From: an uncultured Methanobrevibacter sp.
Lineage (GTDB): Archaea > Methanobacteriota > Methanobacteria > Methanobacteriales > Methanobacteriaceae
Length of the DNA stretch: 64,000 bases
Direction of reading: 5' to 3'
Assembly: GCF_902769175.1 (NCBI RefSeq)
Contig: NZ_CACXNW010000001.1
Location: 124,001 to 188,000 of the forward strand
Shown here: positions 51,717-60,555 of the stretch, one piece after another
How the letters are laid out: each line of letters opens with the position of its first letter
Position numbering within the stretch: the stretch's first letter is position 1
Program-made: the position numbers and the translations under genes
Notes under the pieces: model-generated
What the model was told of the DNA's origin: nothing
The model's input: the letters and a program-made list of their open reading frames with translations, nothing else
Databases searched by the model: none

Positions 51717-52721
51717 ATGGTATTTGTTGGTATGGATCATGGAACTACTGGAATTTCATTTGCCATAATGGAGGAAGAGAAAGTTCTTGATGTTTTCAAA
51801 ATATCTCGTGAAGATAGCAAAGCTGGAAGAGTATCAGCTATTGAAGAATTGTCTAAACGTGTAGATTTAGATGATATTGAATTAATGATTATTACTTATG
51901 CAATGGGAGATGGAATCAGCACAATTCTTCCAATGGAAAGAGTTGAAAATAGGGGAATTCTTGCAATTGGCGGTGCAGGTAAAGTGACTGGAGGAGGAAC
52001 TTCAGTTTACTCAGAAATTGAAAAGGCCAATTTGCCTGTTTTAATGATTCCAGGTATTCATAAAGATTGTGAATGGCTTGACCCTTTATTCAGAGCAGCT
52101 TATTCCCATCATGCAAGCCCTGAAAAGGTAAGCATTGTATATAATGCCTATCTTGAAACCAAATGGGAAAACATGATTGTAGCAGACATAAGTTCAAATA
52201 GTGTGGATTTATTGATTGAAGATGGAATAATCAAAGGAGCTATTGATGCATGCTGTGGCGCTATGGGTGTAGTTCATGGACCTATTGATTTGGAAATGAT
52301 TAGGGACATTGATGAGGGAAGAAGAACTGCAAATGAATGTTTCTCTCATGCTGGTGCTGTAAAGATAGCGAATATTGACGATAAGGTCGCTTTCATGAAG
52401 GATGACCTTTTAAACAATTATAGAAATGGTGATGAAAAGGCAAAATTAGCTATTGACACTATGATCATGACTGTGGCAATGGAAATTGCAGGATTGATTG
52501 CAGTAAGCCATAATGAAATTGAAGGAATCGTTCTTACAGGTTCAATGGGTTCTATGAAGGGTCCTGTTGATTTTGAATTAGAGTTAAACAAGTACCTTAA
52601 GAACAAGTATCCTTGCAGAATCATTTCAAGTGAATCTGGAGCTATTGGTGCAGCACAAATAGCAAGGGATATTGCCCATGGAAAAAGAGAGATTATGGGC
52701 ATAAAAGTTGAGTTAGAATAA
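51717..52721 (+). CDS. methanogenesis marker protein 12 (UPF0285 family)
   Basis: 334 residues from the ATG at 51717 (MVFVGMDHGTTGISF); a GTG three codons upstream is also in frame. Matches the conserved methanogen-only family by its start, by the glycine-rich GGAGKVTGGGTSVYSE (about residue 93) and by the C-terminal SESGAIGAAQIARDIAHGK. The N-terminal DHGTT and the glycine-rich segments resemble the ASKHA (actin/Hsp70/sugar kinase) fold, so nucleotide binding is plausible. Its role in methanogenesis is not known. Single gene; its presence supports assignment of the window to a methanogen. Confidence 0.85.
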   Translation: MVFVGMDHGTTGISFAIMEEEKVLDVFKISREDSKAGRVSAIEELSKRVDLDDIELMIITYAMGDGISTILPMERVENRGILAIGGAGKVTGGGTSVYSEIEKANLPVLMIPGIHKDCEWLDPLFRAAYSHHASPEKVSIVYNAYLETKWENMIVADISSNSVDLLIEDGIIKGAIDACCGAMGVVHGPIDLEMIRDIDEGRRTANECFSHAGAVKIANIDDKVAFMKDDLLNNYRNGDEKAKLAIDTMIMTVAMEIAGLIAVSHNEIEGIVLTGSMGSMKGPVDFELELNKYLKNKYPCRIISSESGAIGAAQIARDIAHGKREIMGIKVELE

Positions 52722-53088
52722 TTTTTAAATGTTTTTTTTTAAAACATTTCTTTTTTTTATTTTTTGGCTTTGTTGAAATCTTATAAATTTATATAAAAAT
52801 TTTTAAAAATAACTGTTAAAAAGATTTAAAATAAAATTTTAAAAAAGGTTTTCAACAGATCCATTTTTTTAATTTAATTTACTCTTCAAGTAGTGTCTGA
52901 TTTTATTTAATTTATTTTTTTTCAAACAGTATCCTTTTTTTATTTTAATTATTTCTTTTCAAATAATTATTAAAAATAGTTTTAAACAGTTTAAAATTAG
53001 ATAATTGTATATTGTTAAAACGAGTTAAAAAAAATAGTAAAATTCAGAGAAAAATCTCTAAACTTTTTTTAAATTGAATGCTTTAAAC
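52722..53088. other. T/A-rich intergenic region between converging genes
   Basis: T-runs at 52733-52765 and 52910-52945 on the plus strand can end the marker 12 transcript. A-runs toward 53040-53070 can do the same for uppP on the minus strand. No gene seen. Confidence 0.5.
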
Positions 53089-53913
53089 TTAAAGAATTAA
53101 GCTTCCAACTAATACAATAATTCCTACAATCCAACAGTAGTATGCAAAAATGTCCAAGCTTTTTTCTCTAATGATTTTAAGCAAGAAGCTAATTGCTAAA
53201 TATCCGGAAATTATTGCAACGATAAATCCTGCAAAACAGGCTAATAAATCGACATTTCCTCCAGTCAAGTCTTTAAGTTCAAATACTGCAGCACCAAGAA
53301 TTGCTGGAATTGATAAAATGAAACTGAATTTAGCAGCAAATTCCTTATCCAATCCTGCAAATAATCCTGCAGCTATTGTGGTACCTGAACGTGAAAGTCC
53401 TGGCAATACTGCCAATGCTTGTCCACATCCCATAAGCAATGCTTCCTTAACACCAACATTTCTCACATCAATTCTGCCGCTGTTCATTCTTTGGGATACA
53501 TATAAAAGACAACCGGTAACCAATAATAAAAATGCAGGTACAGTCAATCCTGTAAACAATTCTTCAATTAAATCGTTGAACAAGACTCCTACAATTCCTA
53601 CAGGAATGGTAGCTAATATTGTAAGCCAAGCCAATTTCTTATACGGGTCTTTCTTAATTTCTGGAATGAATTTTCCATCTTTCAAGTCAATAAGACTTAT
53701 AAGGAATCCTTTAATCATATTTATAATATCATTAAAGAAGTATACTATCACTGCTATGAGAGTTCCTAAATGCAATAGCACATCAAATGCTAATCCTACA
53801 TCTGTAACACCTAATGCCTGTTGGGCAAATATTAAGTGGGCAGAACTACTTACCGGTAGAAATTCAGTTAATCCTTGGACAAGTCCAATAATTATTGCTT
53901 GTAAAATGTCCAT
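53089..53913 (-). CDS. uppP: undecaprenyl-diphosphatase
   Basis: 274 residues, usual length for UppP/BacA. A membrane enzyme that recycles the undecaprenyl (lipid carrier) diphosphate used in cell-wall precursor export. It shows the signature LTEFLPVSSSAHL (about residue 16) and LPGLSRSGTTIAAGLFAGL (about residue 168), with conserved Glu and Arg/Ser, and eight or so hydrophobic segments. In Methanobacteriales it would serve pseudomurein or glycan synthesis. It lies downstream of ilvE on the same strand, with a terminator-like hairpin between. Confidence 0.95.
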   Translation of the reverse strand: MDILQAIIIGLVQGLTEFLPVSSSAHLIFAQQALGVTDVGLAFDVLLHLGTLIAVIVYFFNDIINMIKGFLISLIDLKDGKFIPEIKKDPYKKLAWLTILATIPVGIVGVLFNDLIEELFTGLTVPAFLLLVTGCLLYVSQRMNSGRIDVRNVGVKEALLMGCGQALAVLPGLSRSGTTIAAGLFAGLDKEFAAKFSFILSIPAILGAAVFELKDLTGGNVDLLACFAGFIVAIISGYLAISFLLKIIREKSLDIFAYYCWIVGIIVLVGSLIL

Positions 53914-54051
53914 TATTTCACCTTTTTAATTAATCGCAAAATTTATTGTTTTTAACTAATCTATTAAATCAGTTGATTAAATAAAACGTAATTTATCCTT
54001 TTTACCTTATGTTTTAAATCAACAGATTTGATTATCATAAAAATTTAAAAA

Positions 54052-54081
54052 AATAACTTATGCCATAAAACATAAGTTATT
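54052..54081 (-). terminator. hairpin and U-tract after ilvE
   Basis: AATAACTTATG (54052-54062) and CATAAGTTATT (54071-54081) are perfect 11-bp arms with an 8-nt loop. Read on the minus strand, the hairpin is followed by TTTTTTTAAATTTTT, placing it 35 bp after the ilvE stop codon. It looks like an intrinsic terminator and would separate ilvE from uppP. Confidence 0.65.
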
Positions 54082-54115
54082 GATAATATTTTTTTTTTTA
54101 AAATTGGTTATATGT

Positions 54116-55039
54116 CTATTCGACATAGGTTAACCAATTGTGAATATCTTCAGATCTTCCATATACTGCGTCGAAGTATTTTTCTTGTAATTCTTTAGTT
54201 ACAGGACCTCTTGATCCGATTCCAATTTGTCTGTTGTCAATTGCACGGATTGGAGTAACTTCTGCTGCACTTCCAGTAAAGAATACTTCATCAGCTAAGT
54301 ATAATCTTTCTCTTGAAATGGTTTCTTCAGAAACTTCATAGCCTAAGTCTTTTGCAATGGTCATGATACTGTCTCTGGTAATTCCTCTGAGGATAGAAGA
54401 ACCTAAGTCAGGAGTGACGATTTTACCGTTTTCTACGATGAAAATGTTTTCTCCACTACCTTCTGCAACATGTCCGTGGTAGTCTAATTGGATAGCTTCA
54501 TCGTATCCATGTTCACCAGCTTCTAAGTTAGCAAGTTGGGAGTTCATGTAGTTAGCTGCTGCTTTTGCAAGAACAGGTAATGTACCTGGTGCTGGTTTTC
54601 TCCAAGTGGAAATACCAATGTTTGCACCTTGTTCCATTTCTTCTTCTCCAATGTATGCTCCCCATTCCCAAACAGCAATGGTAGTGTTTACAGGACAATT
54701 TAATGGGTTTACTCCTAATTCACCGAAACCTCTGTAGGTGATTGGTCTAATGTAACATCCTTTTAAGTTGTTTTCCTTAATGGTTGCGATGATTGCATCA
54801 CAGATTTCTTCTTGAGTAAATGGAATTTCCATTTTGTAAATTTTAGCGGAATCAAATAATCTTTGTACATGTTCTTTTAAACGGAATACAGCAGGTCCAT
54901 TTTCAGTTTCATAACATCTTATACCTTCAAATACTGCAGTTCCGTAGTGTACTACGTGAGATAGAACGTTGATTTTAGCATCTTTTAATGCTACAAATTC
55001 TCCATCCATCCAAACTTTTAAATTTTCATCAAATGCCAT
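54116..55039 (-). CDS. ilvE: branched-chain amino acid aminotransferase
   Basis: 307 residues, usual length for fold-type IV PLP enzymes. It makes the last step of valine, leucine and isoleucine synthesis, using glutamate. N-terminal VWMDGEFVALKDAKINVLSHVVHYGTAVFEGIRCYE, the PLP-lysine region (GTLPVLAKAAANYMNSQLA, about residue 150), EGSGENIFIV (about 192) and EVFFTGSAAEVTPI near 250 are all visible. The frame is uninterrupted. The start is ATG at 55039 (MAFDENLKVWMDGEF). Its partners IlvBN and IlvC lie 30-38 kb away. Confidence 0.96.
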   Translation of the reverse strand: MAFDENLKVWMDGEFVALKDAKINVLSHVVHYGTAVFEGIRCYETENGPAVFRLKEHVQRLFDSAKIYKMEIPFTQEEICDAIIATIKENNLKGCYIRPITYRGFGELGVNPLNCPVNTTIAVWEWGAYIGEEEMEQGANIGISTWRKPAPGTLPVLAKAAANYMNSQLANLEAGEHGYDEAIQLDYHGHVAEGSGENIFIVENGKIVTPDLGSSILRGITRDSIMTIAKDLGYEVSEETISRERLYLADEVFFTGSAAEVTPIRAIDNRQIGIGSRGPVTKELQEKYFDAVYGRSEDIHNWLTYVE

Positions 55040-55344
55040 TTTTTCACCTTTGTTCTTTTTAAAAGTAATTTTTCATGTCATTGTAGTTAATATAAGGATT
55101 GTTTTAAAGAATTGTATTGATATAATAATTTTTAAAATGAATTCTACTTTAAAATAATTCCTTTATTAATTATTTATTTCTTATATTTTAAATATATTAC
55201 TTTATTTAAAAGATTTTCGTTTAATATTTTTTTATTTTATTCATAAATTTCTGATTTTTTAAAAAAATTTCATAAGATTTTCATTTTAAATCTCATATAT
55301 CGAAAGTTTTAAATAATATGTTAACATAAACTATTATGTTGTAT
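55040..55344. other. intergenic region between ilvE and the tRNA genes
   Basis: AT-rich. It should contain the ilvE promoter on the minus strand and the tRNA promoter on the plus strand (ATCGAAAGTTTTAAATAATATG near 55298-55320 has a box A-like AAATAATAT). No ORF. Confidence 0.45.
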
Positions 55345-55416
55345 GGTTCCGTGGTCTAGGGGTATGATATCTCGCTTACAACGAGAGGATCACGAGTTCG
55401 AATCTCGTCGGAACCA
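55345..55416 (+). tRNA. tRNA-Val (anticodon TAC), copy 1
   Basis: 72 nt, no encoded CCA. The acceptor stem GGTTCCG pairs with CGGAACC. The anticodon stem TCTCG/CGAGA encloses the loop CTTACAA, giving anticodon TAC. The T arm is ACGAG-TTCGAAT-CTCGT. No intron. Confidence 0.96.
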
Positions 55417-55527
55417 CTTCTTTAAACTTTTTAATAAGTTTAATTAATTCTTTTCATTATTTTTGAAAAGATAACTTTTTTATATATTTTTTGTATTAAT
55501 TCATTAGAATTAATTCTATTTTGCATT

Positions 55528-55599
55528 GGTTCCGTGGTCTAGGGGTATGATATCTCGCTTACAACGAGAGGACCGTGAGTTCGAATCTCGCCGGAACCA
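55528..55599 (+). tRNA. tRNA-Val (anticodon TAC), copy 2
   Basis: Same length and anticodon as copy 1, differing only in the variable loop and T stem (GTGAG-TTCGAAT-CTCGC, with one G-T pair). It lies 111 bp downstream of copy 1, with an AT-rich spacer that may carry its own promoter. Confidence 0.96.
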
Positions 55600-56058
55600 C
55601 TTTTATACTTTTTTTGTTTTTTTTAGATTATAAAATATTATAGGCTTTAATGTAATTTTATAAATAAATCAATGAATAATTAATAAATAAATATTGATTT
55701 CCTATTTTTAAGTCAAGATATTAATAAATAACTAATGATTTCCTATTTTTAAGTCAAGAAATAAATTAATACTGATTAATGTTTTCCTATTTTTAAGCCA
55801 AGATTTTTTTTCAATCTTAAAAATATAAAAAATAACTACTTATTCTCATCTTTAAATTAAAAAAAATAAATGATAATTAATATTTAAATTAGAGAAATAT
55901 AAAAAAACTACTTTCAAATAAAAAAAGAGATTTTCATTAATTGAATAATGAAAATCAGGTAAAAAAATATTTTAAATCCCCTAATTTCTAGATTATTTCT
56001 AAAAGAAAGAGGGGTTGGAAAAATGTTATTTTCCTAAATAAATTAGTGGAAAAGAATA
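55600..56058. repeat. intergenic region with three-copy tandem repeat
   Basis: The unit CCTATTTTTAAGTCAAGA recurs at 55701, 55742 and 55786 (41-44-bp spacing). The rest is AT-rich, with an A/T-rich flank toward the adhesin gene end. No gene seen. Confidence 0.65.
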
Positions 56059-58503
56059 TTATTTAAGAACTATGTCCACCACACTTCCAGCATCAGAAAC
56101 ACTACTATGAAAACTCTCAAAATCTGCAGGTACATAAGGTTCAGTAACTGGTTTAATGCAAGCCTTAATAGAACTTCCCAATAAACCTCCCGCGATTCCT
56201 CCGATTATTCCTACGGCAATTGATCCTCCAATCAAAATCAAAGCAGGCTTTAATCTATCGAATCTATAATCATAATTATGGGTGAATACATATGCAGTAG
56301 CTGTAGTACCTGCAATAGCACCGATAGAACCACCTACTATAGCACCTAGAACAGGGTTAGCAGTAAAAACACCTACTAAAAAACCAGCAACGAAACTTCC
56401 AGCAACACAAACGACTTCCATAAGTGTAATATCTGCATCAGATATACTTTCAACAATGTCAATTTTTATGTCACCACCTTTGGCAGGAGCTATAGAATTT
56501 AATCCAGTAGCTGCAATATAGTTCTCAGGGCTAAGATTTCCTGATTCGGAAACTGTTGTTAATTCTCCTCCATCTGAAACACAGATGTCATCTCCATATT
56601 TTTCTGCATGGTTGTTTACAAATGAACAATTCTCCAAATTCATATATCCTTGGTTAAAGATTGCACCACCATGATGTGCCTTATTGTTTTTAAAAAGACA
56701 ATTATAGCATAGGGCAATCCCTAGATTAAGAATTGCAGCGCCCCAGTCCCTGTCAATAACGTAATCCTTATGATTGTCAATAAAATTTATATGACTGAAT
56801 ATGCAGGTTCCGTTTAAGCTTTCCACTGCAGTGTTGAACCCAGTGACAGTCAAGTTGGATGCAGAGAAAACAATATCTTTATCAAGTTTAAGCCATGTGT
56901 TTTCATCCCTATCTTTAGAAACAGTTTTAATTGTTGAACCATTTCCTGCTAAATTAACGGAATCAAAACCAAGAGAAGATGGATTGATTGTATCTCTACA
57001 ATCAATTGTCATTTCCTTGGTAAAAATAATATTCAATACTTTGTTCTTGATATTGTCTAAACCATCTGCTTCAGCATATTCCTTAATGGAATCCAAAGAT
57101 TTGTAAGTGGTTTTTATCGCTGCCTTATAACTGTTCACATCATAGACATAAACGGTTTTTGTAATGTCAACATCCAAGGAAAAACTGTTGTTTAGCAATA
57201 AAGGAAATACATCTGCTATATTATGCAGATTGCTGAAATGATATGCCTTTGAGTATAGTATTCTATTATCAGTAAAGTTTCTAAACAGAGAAAAAATGAT
57301 ATCTCCACTTAAATCGAAATGTTCACAATAATAAAAAGTGTCATTATCCAGGTATTGTATGCCTCCATTAACCATGGAAGAATATAATAAACGAGTAACG
57401 TCAATTTCCTTATCTGCTACATGTGATATGTAGGAATAATGGAAAATTTCAGGATCCAAATCTACTACATTACCATCAAACATTTTGCTTGAATCATCAA
57501 GAAGACAATTTTTTATGGAGATTCTTTTACGATCATTTCCAAAATAGACTGCATCTTGGCCCATTTCACTAATGCAGTTGAAATATTTGGAATCAATGAT
57601 TTTATTATGGGATCCGCTCATAAAAACTGCACTGCCTAAAGCTTTTGCAGTAGAATTTAAAAATATGCATGAATCGATTTTTCCCATGTCTCCATTCCAA
57701 AAGATTGCTCCACCATTAACAGCACTAGTCCCAATGAACTTGCAAGCAGTTATCTCAACATAATCTCCATTAACTGTAATAGGGCTGTAAGCACTATTAT
57801 AAGCAATAATATAATTTCCTTTATTTACATAGGATGCTGTGTTTTCAAAAGTAAAATCCAAATTTCTAAAACACAAATCATTAATTAAGACACCATCAGC
57901 TGTGATATTGAATATCCTTGGGTCATGGCTGTTACCATAGATTGTATGATTATTTCCATTAATTATAAGATCATCAACATCTAAAACAAGAGGCTTATAA
58001 TTTTTAGAAGAGAAATTATAATCCTTATCTAATTCAATTATGCTGCCTGGACTTAAATTCCCAATATAATTAACAAAATCATCATAAGACCCAACAGCAT
58101 TATTGCTTTCTATATTATTGTTATCCTCATTAAGTCCATTGGAATTAAGCATTTTAGTATTAAGCTTATTATGATTGGACTTATCATCATTATTTCTTAC
58201 ATTATCGACTTGCATTTCAGCATCTATTGTGTTTTCGCATCAGTTACTTTCCGTTCAACACCATCATCAAGGCACTTGCATTTCAGCATCTATTGTGTTT
58301 TCATCAATAGAATTTTCTTGCACTAATGTTTCAGTGACTACTCCCATTTCATTATAGTTTGTTTTTGTTTTAATAGAATTTTCATGCCCTAATGTTCCAT
58401 TGTCAATATCACTTGCAGCACATGCAGAGGATATGGCTATAATAAAACAAAAACAAACCATAACTAAAAGGATATTTTTTAAGTAATTATTATTTTTTAC
58501 CAT
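56059..58503 (-). pseudogene. adhesin-like protein (beta-helix + glycine zipper), interrupted by a 66-bp insertion
   Basis: 792 residues if the insertion is removed. Signal peptide MVKNNNYLKNILLVMVCF (cleavage near ACAA) and an Asn/Thr-rich linker run to DENTIDAEMQV. There the repeat-insert-repeat unit (58208-58302) adds a TGA stop. The frame then continues as MQVDNVRNNDDKSN to the end. Beta-helix repeats with CRFLNSTA/GGAIF-type units occupy about 150-580. A hydrophobic glycine-zipper pair (AGSFVAGFLVGVFTANPVLGA and ILIGGSIAVGIIGGIAGGLLG) lies near the C-terminus, as in the giant gene at 38389. Function unknown; possibly surface-associated. The second piece, 56059-58215, lacks a signal peptide. 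Confidence 0.85.
58208..58302. repeat. repeat-insert-repeat unit 3 (CRISPR-unit-sized insertion)
   Basis: Two exact 29-bp copies (58208-58236 and 58274-58302, starting ACTTGCATTTC and ending ATTGTGTTTTC) flank a 37-bp insert (58237-58273). Total 66 bp, in frame, with a TGA inside. Removing it joins DENTIDAEMQVDNVRNN. The insert is clearly less AT-rich than its flanks and is unrelated to the gene. Confidence 0.9.
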
Positions 58504-58558
58504 TTGATACCATACCTTTAATTAGATTTTTTTACATTAATTATATTATCTAATTAAG

Positions 58559-58597
58559 AGTATATGAAACTTTTTGACTGTAAGCACTTACTTACAT
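58559..58597 (-). promoter_or_regulatory. promoter of the 58503 adhesin gene with shared operator-like element
   Basis: GTAAGCACTTACTTACAT (58580-58597, plus strand) lies upstream of a minus-strand TATA-like TTTCATATAC (about 58569-58560). It is about 75 bp before the start codon. Same geometry as the other adhesin promoters. The rest of 58598-58829 is AT-rich without genes. Confidence 0.6.
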
Positions 58598-58829
58598 CGT
58601 TATAACGGAATTGTTGAATCTTATTTATAATTTAAAAAATTTTAAAAGTTTTGTTTAAAAAATAAAGGTAATTAAATAGGTTAAAAAAATTAATAGAAAT
58701 AATTAAAATTTAAAAAAAGTAAAAATAGGGAATTTAAAAATGAAATACTAAAAAATAAAAAATTAAAAGATTAGTGAAACCCTTTTTTAAATATCCAGAT
58801 TTTTGGTCCAAAGGACCTAAAAAGCTGGC

Positions 58830-60032
58830 TTAAAATACAATAATCAATAACATGATAATTACTAATGAAACAAAGAATACAAGTGTTCCTTTTACAAGCA
58901 CATCTGCTTCTTTGTCAGCAAAAATAACTAATGCATAAGACAATACCAATGCTATTAAAAGCTGAGCAATTCCCAGGAATCCTGTTGGTATTTTTGCTAT
59001 GCTTCCGATTATCAATCCAATTAAGTATGATATGGCAACGACAACTGCAATCATTACAACAACATTGCCTAATAAAGGTTTTATTATTTCTCCAAAAGGC
59101 TTGCTTGGCTTTTGAGGAACCGGACTGCCAAATTTGCTTTTTGAATTGTCTGTAGTAGGCATAAAGCTATGTCTATTTCCATAATCTAAAGTTCCTCTGC
59201 CTCCTAAGTCTCTGCCTCTTTGATCTTGAGTATCTTCTGGCTTAGATAGGAAGCTTCTTCTGCTTCTTTTTGGAGTTTCAATTTGGCGGTTTGCGAATAA
59301 TGTGCTTACCGGACCGGAATAGCTGTCCCTCGGAGTCTTATTTAAGAACTCGGCACGATACAACTCATCATCATATTCATCATAATGACTTAATTCCAAG
59401 CCACCGACTTCATCCTCATAGTATTCCATATCTTCAGCAAATTCCTCATAGCCCTCATTATAGCTTTGAAGCCTATTGTATGATCTGTCATCATAACTGC
59501 TTTGGCTATAATCTCTTTCAGCTTGGCTGTCAATATATGCCCTATTGACATCTCGGTTATAATTGCTTGCATTGTCAATATAATCTCTATTGACATCTCT
59601 GCTATAAAATGAATTACTGTCAATGTCAGTGAGCCTATTTGGTTGACGTTCTAATCTTGGTTTTGTTTCCTTGTTTTTGTTTGAATATCTTTTAGCTAAA
59701 GTTACAAGGTTGTTTCTGTCTATCAGTTTGATTTTTTTCTCTTCAGCATATCTTTTTGCTTGTGTAGAGAAACCAGAACTAGTTACAACTGCAACTTTTG
59801 ATGCTTTAAGTTTTTTGCCAATGACTTCCATTTCCTTTAAAACATCAATTCCAACTTCCCAGTCTTTATCGTAGTTTTTACATGCAACAACTAAACCAAA
59901 ATCTCCCATAGATGTTTGCAGAATCGCATATATGTCTACGACCTGTTGAGATGTTTTAAAATATTTGTAAACTTTAAAGCCAGAATCTTCAAGAACTTTA
60001 GCTATAAAATTCACTAATTGTGGTTTTTCCAC
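58830..60032 (-). CDS. Mrr-like restriction endonuclease domain protein with C-terminal membrane segments
   Basis: 400 residues from GTG at 60032, chosen because AGGTGA lies just upstream; a TTG at 60080 is in frame. Residues 1-120 look like the Mrr/PD-(D/E)XK-type endonuclease-like domain found in restriction and related proteins: FGLVVACKNYDKDWEVGIDVLKEM and KASKVAVVTSSGFSTQAKRYAEEK resemble its catalytic and helical regions. The middle (about 135-310) is Tyr/Asp/Arg-rich and probably disordered. The last about 75 residues form two to three hydrophobic segments. So it is a membrane-anchored nuclease-like protein. The function is unknown; a defence or DNA-uptake role is possible. Confidence 0.75.
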   Translation of the reverse strand: MEKPQLVNFIAKVLEDSGFKVYKYFKTSQQVVDIYAILQTSMGDFGLVVACKNYDKDWEVGIDVLKEMEVIGKKLKASKVAVVTSSGFSTQAKRYAEEKKIKLIDRNNLVTLAKRYSNKNKETKPRLERQPNRLTDIDSNSFYSRDVNRDYIDNASNYNRDVNRAYIDSQAERDYSQSSYDDRSYNRLQSYNEGYEEFAEDMEYYEDEVGGLELSHYDEYDDELYRAEFLNKTPRDSYSGPVSTLFANRQIETPKRSRRSFLSKPEDTQDQRGRDLGGRGTLDYGNRHSFMPTTDNSKSKFGSPVPQKPSKPFGEIIKPLLGNVVVMIAVVVAISYLIGLIIGSIAKIPTGFLGIAQLLIALVLSYALVIFADKEADVLVKGTLVFFVSLVIIMLLIIVF

Positions 60033-60109
60033 GGTTTCACCTAATCTTATTTTTAATATAATATATTTATATTTTCTCAATATATAATTTTTATTAAATT
60101 TTTTTATAT

Positions 60110-60390
60110 TTTCATCAATTTTAATTGGTTTTTATTAATTTTCAATGTAAGATTTTCGTTAATTTTTCTTGGTTTTTATTAATTTTAATGTAAGATTTTT
60201 ATTAAATTTTATTGGTTTTAATTAATTTTTTATTTTAAGATTTTTATTAATTTTCAATGTAATATTTTTATTAAATTTTATTGGTTTTAATTAATTTTTT
60301 ATTTTAAGATTTTTATTAATTTTAATGTAATATTTTTATTAATTTTTATTGGTTTTCATTAATTTTTTATATTAAGATTTTCATCTAATT
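60110..60390. repeat. AT-rich array of 42-69-bp imperfect repeats
   Basis: Alternating blocks (ATTGGTTTTTATTAATTTT, AATGTAAGATTTTTATTAAA) repeat from about 60110 to 60390, with ATTGG or CTTGG at 60124, 60169, 60211, 60280 and 60348. The array occupies most of the divergent region 60033-60555. The promoters of both genes lie at its ends. No gene. Confidence 0.75.
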
Positions 60391-60555
60391 TTTCCAAGGT
60401 TTATACTAAAATTCATTGATTTTTCTAATTTTTTTATCCAATAAAAAATTTTATAAAACTGTAATTATATATTATAAATTAATATGAAAATAATCTAAAC
60501 CACTGATTATTTTTACTGATAATAATTTAATTAAAACTTTAAGGAATCGTTTATT

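Noticed and set aside
107-58302. A real CRISPR array
   Set aside because: Each repeat occurs only twice, the three repeats are different and all lie inside coding sequence. No leader and no cas genes are in the window. They are better read as isolated insertions than as an array.
107-58302. Insertion sequences or miniature transposons
   Set aside because: The inserts are only 37-38 bp, share no terminal sequence, and the flanking duplications (29-30 bp) are far longer than usual target duplications of 2-14 bp.
60110-60390. CRISPR or satellite array in the 60 kb intergenic region
   Set aside because: Period varies from 42 to 69 bp, units are low-complexity A/T and there are no conserved repeats separated by unique spacers.
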